A stretch of 5,162 bases of DNA, taken from assembly GCA_937934635.1 (NCBI GenBank), contig CALGZD010000281.1:1-5162 (forward strand), written 5' to 3'. Positions 1-4,892 of this stretch are shown here, piece after piece. A model generated the notes under the pieces. That model had not been told where the DNA came from. It ran no database searches and saw only the letters and a list, made by a program, of their open reading frames with translations. The stretch comes from an uncultured Deinococcales bacterium (GTDB lineage: Bacteria; Deinococcota; Deinococci; Deinococcales; Trueperaceae). Numbering within the stretch: the stretch's first letter is position 1; the number at the start of each line of letters is the position of its first letter. The translations under genes and the position numbers were made by a program.

Positions 1-54
1 ACTAAACTGAAAGATGAATGTCATAAAGATATAGTCGCAAAGATTGCGAAATAA
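1..54 (+). CDS. possible 3' end of a plus-strand gene, unknown product (partial)
   Basis: Frame 1 of the plus strand is open from the left edge to a TAA at 52-54 and would encode a charged tail, TKLKDECHKDIVAKIAK. Lysine-rich polar tails are common at protein C-termini, and a gene ending here would converge on the polyferredoxin gene that ends at 304, which fits the inverted repeats between them. Seventeen open codons in A+T-rich DNA can easily arise by chance, and no family can be recognised. An alternative minus-strand ATG at 22-24 also runs off the edge. This call is tentative. Confidence 0.3.
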   Translation, partial: TKLKDECHKDIVAKIAK

Positions 55-142
55 CCGAAGGATAAAGGCTTGAAAACCTTGTGTATTGACTGGGATTATG
101 ACATTTATGATTCACTTCGGTATTACTCGTTACGAAGCTCAC

Positions 143-168
143 CGATTCACTGCTGTTGCAGTGAATCG
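143..168. repeat. perfect 11-bp inverted repeat (hairpin)
   Basis: CGATTCACTGC at 143-153 is followed by the loop TGTT and its exact reverse complement at 158-168. It is a strong stem on either strand. No T-run follows directly on either side, so it is not a textbook Rho-independent terminator. It may protect transcript 3' ends, assist termination between converging genes, or be a dispersed palindromic element. Confidence 0.65.
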
Positions 169-175
169 TGTAACT

Positions 176-207
176 GCTAAATAAATTAGCGAAGAGCTTT
201 ATTTAGC
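176..207. terminator. 10-bp inverted repeat, possible plus-direction terminator
   Basis: GCTAAATAAA at 176-185 and TTTATTTAGC at 198-207 are perfect reverse complements around a 12-nt loop. On the plus strand the stem is followed by a T-rich stretch (TTGCTTTTGG), so it could end transcripts arriving from the left. The stem is A+T-rich and the T-run is interrupted, so efficiency is doubtful. The left half can also fold locally as GCTAA/TTAGC. Confidence 0.4.
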
Positions 208-240
208 TTGCTTTTGGATTGCTATGCGTATTTTGAGAAG

Positions 241-261
241 GAAAAGATAGAGAGTCTATCT
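241..261 (-). terminator. weak terminator-like hairpin after the polyferredoxin gene
   Basis: On the minus strand AGATAGA, loop CTC and TCTATCT form a perfect 7-bp stem that runs straight into TTTTCC, about 40 nt past the stop codon of the membrane iron-sulfur gene. Position and trailing Ts fit an intrinsic terminator, but the stem is short and A+T-rich. The same TCTATCTAAA word occurs in the tandem repeats upstream of that gene (1957-1992). Confidence 0.4.
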
Positions 262-303
262 AAATAGATTTGGATATTGGTTCAAACAAATGGCAACTGT
301 TTT

Positions 304-1908
304 TTAAAAGCTTGGACCAAATATTGTGCCACGCATTTCCATAGGTTGTGCCAAAATCAGAAGTGAAAAAGCAGCAAAGAATAATACGTATATGAGCATT
401 GGCCACATGGCAATCACTGCACGTTTGCCAAAATTGCGAAAAGCTATTCGCAGCGTTGCATAGAGCGCTAGGAGTGTGTAAATTCCTGTGATGCCTGCAC
501 CGATAGCAAAGAGCCAAGCTGTTGGCACAATTTTGGATAAACGCCAATTTGGGTCAACATCAAAGCCTCTAAAGGCAAAGAAATGTTCAAATACAGGAAT
601 GATGGTTAAAGCACCTGTTAGAAAATGGAAGATGTAGTGAGCTGTCCAAAAACCTACACCTAAGATAACAGTTACATATCCCCAGCGCATAAACGAAGTT
701 GATAGCTTAGCGCTGCCTTGACCCAGTAAGTCCGCAAGATAACTTATGATGCCAGTTAGTACTAAACCGACAATCGCTATGGTTGCTAAAAATAGTGCTA
801 GCAAACCAGCCTCGGTAGAAGGTACTGCACTTAAACCGAAGGTACGTGCTAGCCAATCCGCAAAGTGATAATACTGCGGAACCATGGCGATAGCGTTCAT
901 CAAACCATAGTAAGTGAGTAACACGCCAAGTAGCATGATGCTGAGTTTGCCATGTCTAACAAGCTTGCTTGTACTAATAGGTGACCAAGCTGCATGACTT
1001 GCTTCCCATGTTGGTGCTTTTACTGTGAAAGCTACATTGTCATAAGGACAGGCACGTACACAGTTGAAGCAATTTGTACAGTCCATATTTGAAGTCATGG
1101 TAGGTACGTAAAGATTAGTTTCACAGCCTGGGAAGTAACCTTGACCATTTGGATTAGTAATATCACCAAGCGGTATAAAGGCTGAATTTGATGTTTGCAG
1201 TGAAGGCGTTTCGTGATAACTTTCCCTGCCGTGCAAGCAAGGTTTTTCTTTGCAAGAATCACAGACTGAAGTATTGACTGCTGTGATTTGGGTTGGGGAT
1301 AGGCTCGAGACAACAAAGTTGAAATTGCCAAGCGGACAGACATATTTGCAAAATGTACCAGCAGGGAAGAGTGTGTCAATGACGAGTGCGCTAGAAAAGT
1401 AGCCAATCACTAGCCAAGCTGTTAGCCAAGGACTTGCCCATAGGTCAAAGAATTCGTAGCTAAAGAAGTAAAGCAGCATTAAGACGATAACTAGGTATTT
1501 ATTTTTTAACGCTTTTGGAAAAGTCAATTTGTAGTTGATTAGCTTATCTATGCGTTTTGTAATGCCTCTGGTGAGCATGAGGGGGCAAGCAGCACAAAAG
1601 GCATTACCTACAAAGGCAAGTGCTAATACGACTAGACCACGGTAGTGCAGCCATACACTGGTGGTCGCTATGTTGCGTGGTGCGAGCTGCCTTCCAGTCA
1701 AACCATCTACTATGACAAAGATAGCCAATAGTAGTAGGGGGATTTGAAAGACAGCTCTTGCATATTTCCACCTGAAAAAGCTTCCAAGCAGTGGCAAACT
1801 GAATAGGTTAAAGCCTTGCGCTTGTTTTGGGAAATTACCTATTCCAGTTACTGTATCGAGAGGGATTCGTGTTTCTTTAGTTTTAATCATGTCAGTAGTT
1901 TTAATCAT
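304..1908 (-). CDS. polytopic membrane [4Fe-4S] protein, NosR/NapH/CcoG-like
   Basis: A 534-residue membrane electron-transfer protein. Seen: about nine or ten hydrophobic helices (roughly residues 53-70, 88-104, 137-156, 161-180, 322-343, 366-392, 408-430, 460-486, 498-519). The motif CAACP is at 105-109 and CKYVCP at 187-192, the membrane-boundary signatures of NosR/NapH/CcoG proteins. A full cluster motif C-x2-C-x2-C-x3-CP lies at 277-288, and a second irregular set is C216, C219, C224 and possibly C262. The NosR N-terminal FMN-binding domain is absent. The C-terminal membrane half has several histidines (H348, H424, H428, H442) that could bind heme or metal. Inferred role: passing electrons across the membrane for metal reduction or redox-enzyme assembly. 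The start at 1908 is the furthest upstream; an 18-bp tandem duplication supplies a second ATG at 1890, and neither has a clear Shine-Dalgarno. The family class is well supported, the exact function unknown. Confidence 0.85.
   Translation of the reverse strand: MIKTTDMIKTKETRIPLDTVTGIGNFPKQAQGFNLFSLPLLGSFFRWKYARAVFQIPLLLLAIFVIVDGLTGRQLAPRNIATTSVWLHYRGLVVLALAFVGNAFCAACPLMLTRGITKRIDKLINYKLTFPKALKNKYLVIVLMLLYFFSYEFFDLWASPWLTAWLVIGYFSSALVIDTLFPAGTFCKYVCPLGNFNFVVSSLSPTQITAVNTSVCDSCKEKPCLHGRESYHETPSLQTSNSAFIPLGDITNPNGQGYFPGCETNLYVPTMTSNMDCTNCFNCVRACPYDNVAFTVKAPTWEASHAAWSPISTSKLVRHGKLSIMLLGVLLTYYGLMNAIAMVPQYYHFADWLARTFGLSAVPSTEAGLLALFLATIAIVGLVLTGIISYLADLLGQGSAKLSTSFMRWGYVTVILGVGFWTAHYIFHFLTGALTIIPVFEHFFAFRGFDVDPNWRLSKIVPTAWLFAIGAGITGIYTLLALYATLRIAFRNFGKRAVIAMWPMLIYVLFFAAFSLLILAQPMEMRGTIFGPSF
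1302..1309 (+). repeat. GGCTCGAG iterated octamer, site 1
   Basis: Lies inside the polyferredoxin gene. On the coding strand it is read c|TCG|AGC|C, giving Ser201, Ser202 and the start of Leu203. The outer palindrome arm is incomplete here (GGCTCGAGAC). Confidence 0.6.
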
Positions 1909-1913
1909 GTCAG
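1878..1913. repeat. perfect 18-bp tandem duplication covering a start codon
   Basis: The 18-bp unit TAGTTTTAATCATGTCAG occurs at 1878-1895 and again at 1896-1913 with no mismatch. It spans the translation start of the membrane iron-sulfur gene, so the protein begins MIKTTDMIKTKE with two in-frame ATGs six codons apart. An exact duplication suggests a recent slippage event. Confidence 0.85.
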
Positions 1914-1956
1914 TTAAAGGAGAGCTTAAATAGCAGGTTTAGATAAAGGTAGGTGC

Positions 1957-2009
1957 ACTATCTAGACCAAATGCTATCTAAAGCTATCTAAACCAAGTGC
2001 TATAAAAAA
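1957..2009. repeat. short tandem repeats upstream of the polyferredoxin gene
   Basis: The 10-mer GCTATCTAAA stands twice in tandem at 1973-1982 and 1983-1992, with a degenerate third copy ACTATCTAGA at 1957-1966. In a larger register, 1958-1983 and 1984-2009 are two 26-bp units matching at about 21 positions. They fill the 106-bp gap between the His-rich gene and the membrane iron-sulfur gene. Repeated sites just upstream of a gene can be regulator-binding sites; no known operator is recognised, and simple slippage is equally possible. No confident promoter could be picked. Confidence 0.6.
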
Positions 2010-2014
2010 CGGAT

Positions 2015-2947
2015 TTAATTATTAAACATCTCGATGTAAAAGCTTAATAGCTCTCCATCAACCATGATATTAAATTTCCATTGACCAGCCATGGCAAAAC
2101 TGAGGCTCGAGCGGTTAGACATAGCTGTGGTGAGTGCTGGATTGTCTTCTGAAGCTTCTCCTTTTAAGGCATCAAAGTGTTCATGGACGAGTGGTGTCAT
2201 CACATTATCCATTGAATGCTGCATACCATCCATTTTGTAGTTGACATTGATGAGTTCATGGAGGTTTTCACCTTGGGCAATATTGTATATAAATACTTCT
2301 GATTTTCCGCTTGTGGACAAGCTAGGGCTTGGCGCAAAGATAGCGGTGAATGATTTTCCTGAGTTTGTTTCTGCTTTGTAGACACTAACGGGCACAGTGA
2401 CAGTATTGGATTGGTCTCTAAAGGTGAGGTGGTAAGTACCTTGTTGAGCGTTAGCTAGGTCAATCTGTGTGCGACCAGAGTCATCAAAAGAAACTTCAAG
2501 CGGTGTATCTTCATAGCTTACAGAGGTAGTATAGCCTGCTTTGTCTGCATCGATAAGTATTTGAAAGTTTTCGTCTGGGCTGAGGAGGGGGTAAAGCATC
2601 AACGTTTTTTCACCAAGCATAACAACGTTTGCGCTTTCTCCAGAGTGTTTAGCTGTTTCGTGATGCTCATGATGCTCGTCATCATGTTTTGAATCGTCAT
2701 GACTCGCTGAGCTGTCATGATGTTCATGACTTTCTTTATCAGTTGCGTGTTCTTCAGAAGTGTCGTGATGACCATCACTCATATCGTGGCTATCATCATG
2801 TGCGCTTTCTTCTGCTTTGTGGTGGTCGTGATTATCGCTAGAAGCATGATGATTTGCATCATCGCTATGTCCGTGGTGGTCAGCTAGTACAGTACTGAAG
2901 GTAAATAGAGCTAGAGTAATAATTACAAGTGTTTTGATATATTGCAT
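2015..2947 (-). CDS. exported His-rich protein with YtkA/FixH-like C-terminal domain
   Basis: A 310-residue predicted periplasmic protein. Residues 1-22 (MQYIKTLVIITLALFTFSTVLA) are a clear signal peptide with likely cleavage after A22. Residues 23-101 are almost entirely His, Asp, Glu and Ser, with 23 histidines, a composition typical of Zn, Cu or Ni binding or buffering regions. Residues about 110-200 look beta-rich and Ig-like. Residues about 216-303 resemble the YtkA/FixH fold family, with a Met/His cluster MDGMQHSMDNVM at 239-250 and the late motif FAMAGQWKFNIMVDG at 284-298. ATG at 2947 is chosen because GGAGG sits 8 nt upstream; the longer TTG-initiated frame would begin inside that site. 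It lies between two genes with metal or electron-transfer features, suggesting an envelope metallochaperone or metal store. Export and metal binding are strongly suggested; the specific metal is not known. A YtkA-domain assignment needs a profile search. Confidence 0.85.
   Translation of the reverse strand: MQYIKTLVIITLALFTFSTVLADHHGHSDDANHHASSDNHDHHKAEESAHDDSHDMSDGHHDTSEEHATDKESHEHHDSSASHDDSKHDDEHHEHHETAKHSGESANVVMLGEKTLMLYPLLSPDENFQILIDADKAGYTTSVSYEDTPLEVSFDDSGRTQIDLANAQQGTYHLTFRDQSNTVTVPVSVYKAETNSGKSFTAIFAPSPSLSTSGKSEVFIYNIAQGENLHELINVNYKMDGMQHSMDNVMTPLVHEHFDALKGEASEDNPALTTAMSNRSSLSFAMAGQWKFNIMVDGELLSFYIEMFNN
2104..2111 (+). repeat. GGCTCGAG iterated octamer, site 2
   Basis: Lies near the 3' end of the His-rich gene. 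On the coding strand it is read c|TCG|AGC|C, giving Ser280, Ser281 and the start of Leu282, the same codon frame as site 1 but in an unrelated protein context. Confidence 0.6.
2645..2881 (-). repeat. low-complexity segment coding the poly-His/Asp tract
   Basis: Codes residues 23-101 of the His-rich protein. CAT/CAC, GAT/GAC, TCx and GAA codons dominate, with local near-repeats built on EHH, SHDD and DHH. There is no strict period at the DNA level. Such tracts vary in length quickly between strains. Confidence 0.7.
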
Positions 2948-2955
2948 AGGAAAAT

Positions 2956-2960
2956 CCTCC
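2956..2960 (-). promoter_or_regulatory. ribosome binding site of the His-rich gene
   Basis: The coding strand has GGAGG with 8 nt to the ATG at 2947. It decides the start: the upstream in-frame TTG at 2960-2962 overlaps this site and cannot use it. Confidence 0.8.
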
Positions 2961-3027
2961 AAAGATTTTTGTTGAGTTTTAGTGGGCTATTTCTGAAATT
3001 GATATATTACTGGATAGCACAATAAAT

Positions 3028-3058
3028 TAGTCTAGATTCAAGTTGTGAATTAGAACTA
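3028..3058. repeat. 12-bp bulged inverted repeat between the two His-motif genes
   Basis: TAG-TCTA-g-ATTCA, loop AGTTG, then TGAAT-TAGA-a-CTA pair over 12 bp with one bulged base on each side. It lies 25 nt past the stop of the small His-motif gene and about 80 nt before the start of the His-rich gene. It lacks a clean T-run in the direction of transcription. It could be a processing or partial termination site, or an operator. Confidence 0.45.
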
Positions 3059-3082
3059 TTGTAGCTAGTTTTTGTTTGATTC

Positions 3083-3415
3083 TTAGGTCTTTGGAGGGGC
3101 ACGAATATTATCGTGTAGTTTAATTGTTTTTGTTGTGAGCTGTAGGGTGAGTTCGTGTTGATAGCTAAAGTAGGTGGGCTCGAGCCATACTTCTGTAGTC
3201 TCTAAACCATATAAGCTACTGCCTAGAATAGCCTGAACACTGTGAAGGTGAATGACTGAGCCATCGTTGTGTGTGTGTGCAAAATTTGTTTGACTAATTA
3301 AAGGCGAAACAAAGAGTGCAGAACAAAGCAATACTGCAACGTAGCAACGAATTGCTATCTTTAACAAAAATTGTATGTATGCAGAAGAGGGCTGAGACAT
3401 AAAAAAACTAGACAT
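3083..3415 (-). CDS. small exported protein with H-x-H-x-D-G motif, unknown family
   Basis: A 110-residue protein I cannot assign to a named family with confidence. Residues about 14-34 (counting from the chosen ATG) are strongly hydrophobic after a positively charged flank and look like a signal peptide or anchor. Cleavage is plausible before the motif HTHNDGSVIHLH, whose histidines and acidic residue resemble small envelope proteins of Zn, Co and Cu regulons. The remainder is a polar, probably beta-rich tail ending RAPPKT. The start at 3415 is preferred because AGGTG stands 6 nt upstream. A GTG at 3424 lies in that site, and a downstream ATG at 3400 has no such sequence. It is first in the putative three-gene metal module and has a structured leader. 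Inferred role: metal sensing, binding or delivery in the periplasm. Confidence 0.65.
   Translation of the reverse strand: MSSFFMSQPSSAYIQFLLKIAIRCYVAVLLCSALFVSPLISQTNFAHTHNDGSVIHLHSVQAILGSSLYGLETTEVWLEPTYFSYQHELTLQLTTKTIKLHDNIRAPPKT
3177..3186. repeat. GGCTCGAGCC iterated palindrome, site 3
   Basis: A full 10-bp palindrome inside the small His-motif gene, read CTC|GAG|CCC as Leu-Glu-Pro on the coding strand. This is a different codon frame from sites 1 and 2. Confidence 0.6.
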
Positions 3416-3471
3416 AAAAAACACCTATTGATTCAAGGATATAGCTATATTCATGAGAACAATAGGTGTTT
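3416..3471 (-). terminator. hairpin with T6 that includes the small gene's Shine-Dalgarno
   Basis: On the minus strand AAACACCTATTG (3471-3460) and CAATAGGTGTTT (3430-3419) form a perfect 12-bp stem around a 29-nt loop. The loop itself contains the palindrome ATATAGCTATAT. The 3' arm continues into an unbroken run of Ts, as in an intrinsic terminator, about 130 nt past the sucB stop. The same arm contains AGGTG, the best ribosome-binding site of the next gene, whose ATG follows at once. The element can therefore act as a suc operon terminator, as a transcription attenuator, or as a translation-blocking hairpin. Confidence 0.65.
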
Positions 3472-3488
3472 AGATACTCTTATTTGAA

Positions 3489-3572
3489 GGTTTCCGATTT
3501 CGTGTGTGTTAGTTCAAGTCAAGCTGATTAAATCAATGTTTACACAAGTCGATACGCGAAATCTGGTAAACC
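3489..3572 (-). ncRNA. candidate structured RNA leader or sucB 3'UTR element
   Basis: GGTTTCCGATTTCG at 3489-3502 pairs with 3557-3572 (CGAAATC-t-GG-t-AAACC) over 14 bp with two single-base bulges. The 54-nt interior carries a TGTGT/ACACA pair, a TGATT-A-AATCA palindrome and CAAGTC twice. It lies between sucB and the small His-motif gene, just before the hairpin that includes that gene's ribosome-binding site. No known riboswitch class is recognised. It could instead be part of the sucB mRNA 3' end. Confidence 0.4.
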
Positions 3573-3599
3573 GTCCTTATTTAGAGCCACTTAATAGTT

Positions 3600-4871
3600 C
3601 TAAACTTCAAGAAGTAACCTTGCAGGATTCTCAATACCTTCTTTGATGCGTTTTAGGAAAGTTACAGCTTCTTTACCATCTACAATACGGTGATCGTAAG
3701 TAAGTGCAAGATACATCATTGGGCGGATTACTATTTCACCATTTACTGCCATAGGTCTATCCACAATATTGTGCATACCCAAAACGCCACTTTGTGGTGG
3801 GTTCAAGATTGGCGTAGACATCATGCTTCCAAAGACACCACCATTTGAAATCGTAAAGGTACCGCCTGTCAATTCTTCAGGTGTAATTTTATTACTCTGA
3901 GCACGTTGACCTAGTTCACTAATTGTACTTTCGATGCCAGCAAAACTTAGACGTTCTGCATTTCGCATGATGGGTACAAGTAAGCCTTTTTTACCACTGA
4001 CTGCAACACCAATATCATGATAGTTATGATAGATAATATTGTTACCTTCAATGCGTGCATTAAGCGCAGGAATTTCTTTGAGTGCCTCGATGGTTGCACG
4101 AACGAAAAAGCTCATGAAACCTAGGCGTACACCATGCTTCTTTTCAAATGTTTCTTTGAATTCTGCACGTAAGGCTTTAACTTTTGACATATCTACTTCG
4201 TTAAAGGTTGTTAGGCTAGCAGTGGTGTGTTGTGACTCGACCAAGCGTTTAGCGATGGTTCTGCGTAAGGGAGACATGGCGACGGCTTCCTCGGCTCGAG
4301 CCCCTGCATTTGCATTAGCTTGGTTTGCATTAGCTTGATTTGCATTAGTTTGTGTTGAAGTGCTAGCAGATGCGTTAGTAGAAGCGTTAGCAGATGTGCT
4401 TGAACTAGTACTAGAATCCATGTGTGCTTGCACATCTTCTTTAAGTACACGCCCGTCTTTACCAGTGCCAGCAACTTGCGAAGCATCGATATTATTTTCT
4501 CCAGCAAGTCTTGCTGCGGCAGGCATGACTGTTCCTGAGGCTTGGTTACTGCTTGTACTGTTAGTATGGCTTGCAGCAGCTTCAGATGAAGCATTCGTAT
4601 TATCTACAGAAGCTGATGAACTAGCTGCAACAGCACCTTCTGTAATTTGGGCGATTACATCACCAACGTTTGCGCTGTCGCCAGCACCAACCAGTAATTT
4701 TGTTACAACACCGTCAACAGGAGAGGGGACTTCAAGGGTGGCTTTATCAGTTTCGATTTCTACTAAAGGTTCATCTTTTTTGACTGAGTCACCTTCATTT
4801 TTGAGCCATTCACCAATAAACACCTCAGTGATACTTTCACCAACGGCTGGTACTTTGAGTTCTATAGACAT
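3600..4871 (-). CDS. sucB: 2-oxoglutarate dehydrogenase E2, dihydrolipoyl succinyltransferase
   Basis: Transfers the succinyl group from E1-bound thiamine intermediate via lipoate to CoA, forming succinyl-CoA in the TCA cycle; E2 is the cytoplasmic core of the complex. Its 423 residues are a normal length for the family. The lipoyl domain is residues 1-80 with the lipoylated lysine K43 in [12 protein letters not shown]. The peripheral-subunit-binding domain is at about 116-150 ([10 protein letters not shown] to [11 protein letters not shown]). A Ser/Thr/Ala/Asn/Gln linker spans 152-190, and the catalytic domain 195-423 contains DHRIVDG with His394 and Asp398. The ATG at 4871 has AGGAGA 8 nt upstream. 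The gene follows sucA by 21 bp, so the two are co-transcribed. No E3 gene follows within the window. The linker is unusual in its near-pure Asn/Ala/Gln repeats; otherwise the protein is ordinary. Confidence 0.97.
   Translation of the reverse strand: MSIELKVPAVGESITEVFIGEWLKNEGDSVKKDEPLVEIETDKATLEVPSPVDGVVTKLLVGAGDSANVGDVIAQITEGAVAASSSASVDNTNASSEAAASHTNSTSSNQASGTVMPAAARLAGENNIDASQVAGTGKDGRVLKEDVQAHMDSSTSSSTSANASTNASASTSTQTNANQANANQANANAGARAEEAVAMSPLRRTIAKRLVESQHTTASLTTFNEVDMSKVKALRAEFKETFEKKHGVRLGFMSFFVRATIEALKEIPALNARIEGNNIIYHNYHDIGVAVSGKKGLLVPIMRNAERLSFAGIESTISELGQRAQSNKITPEELTGGTFTISNGGVFGSMMSTPILNPPQSGVLGMHNIVDRPMAVNGEIVIRPMMYLALTYDHRIVDGKEAVTFLKRIKEGIENPARLLLEV
4293..4302. repeat. GGCTCGAGCC iterated palindrome, site 4
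   Basis: A full palindrome inside sucB at the end of the flexible linker, read GCT|CGA|GCC as Ala-Arg-Ala (residues 190-193 region). This is the third codon frame used by the motif. Confidence 0.6.
4309..4353 (-). repeat. three tandem 15-bp repeats in the sucB linker
   Basis: TTTGCATTAGCTTGG, TTTGCATTAGCTTGA and TTTGCATTAGTTTGT (plus strand) follow each other without gap and encode repeated Asn-Gln-Ala-Asn-Ala units. The period keeps the reading frame, so copy number can change without breaking E2. Confidence 0.85.
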
Positions 4872-4892
4872 TCTTTATTCTCCTGTATTTCT

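Larger units (their letters stand above)
55..303. other. intergenic region with clustered inverted repeats
   Basis: No convincing reading frame, tRNA or rRNA is visible here. The stretch lies beyond the stop codon of the membrane iron-sulfur gene and possibly beyond the stop of a converging plus-strand gene. It holds at least three separate inverted repeats (143-168, 176-207, 245-261) and a distant pair, CCGAAG at 55-60 and CTTCGG at 115-120. The octamer GATTCACT occurs at 109-116 and again at 144-151. The most economical reading is a two-way transcription-termination zone. Confidence 0.5.

Noticed and set aside
143..207. tRNA gene or phage attachment site
   Set aside because: No acceptor stem, anticodon arm or T-arm pattern is present, and no integrase or duplicated tRNA end is seen.
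260..547. Minus-strand 95-codon frame at the end of the iron-sulfur gene
   Set aside because: Almost entirely overlaps the membrane protein in another frame, with no domain and no ribosome-binding site. The same applies to the overlapping frames at 1095-1406, 2200-2385, 4039-4338 and 4211-4594.
304..1908. Naming the membrane protein nosR or ccoG
   Set aside because: It lacks the NosR FMN domain, has a C-terminal membrane extension foreign to CcoG, and no nosZ or cco genes are visible.
2948..2962. Longer TTG-initiated start of the His-rich protein
   Set aside because: The added MEDFP codons are the Shine-Dalgarno GGAGG and its spacer; the ATG at 2947 is correctly spaced and begins a clean signal peptide.
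3416..3424. GTG start of the small His-motif protein
   Set aside because: The GTG is part of AGGTG, the best ribosome-binding site for the ATG at 3415, and has no site of its own.
3525..3538. FNR-like box TTGATTTAATCA on the minus strand
   Set aside because: The half-sites are separated by the wrong number of bases for TTGAT-N4-ATCAA, and the palindrome is better explained as part of the larger stem-loop.
4309..4353. Possible CRISPR-type repeat array
   Set aside because: The 15-bp units are contiguous, have no spacers and encode an in-frame protein linker.
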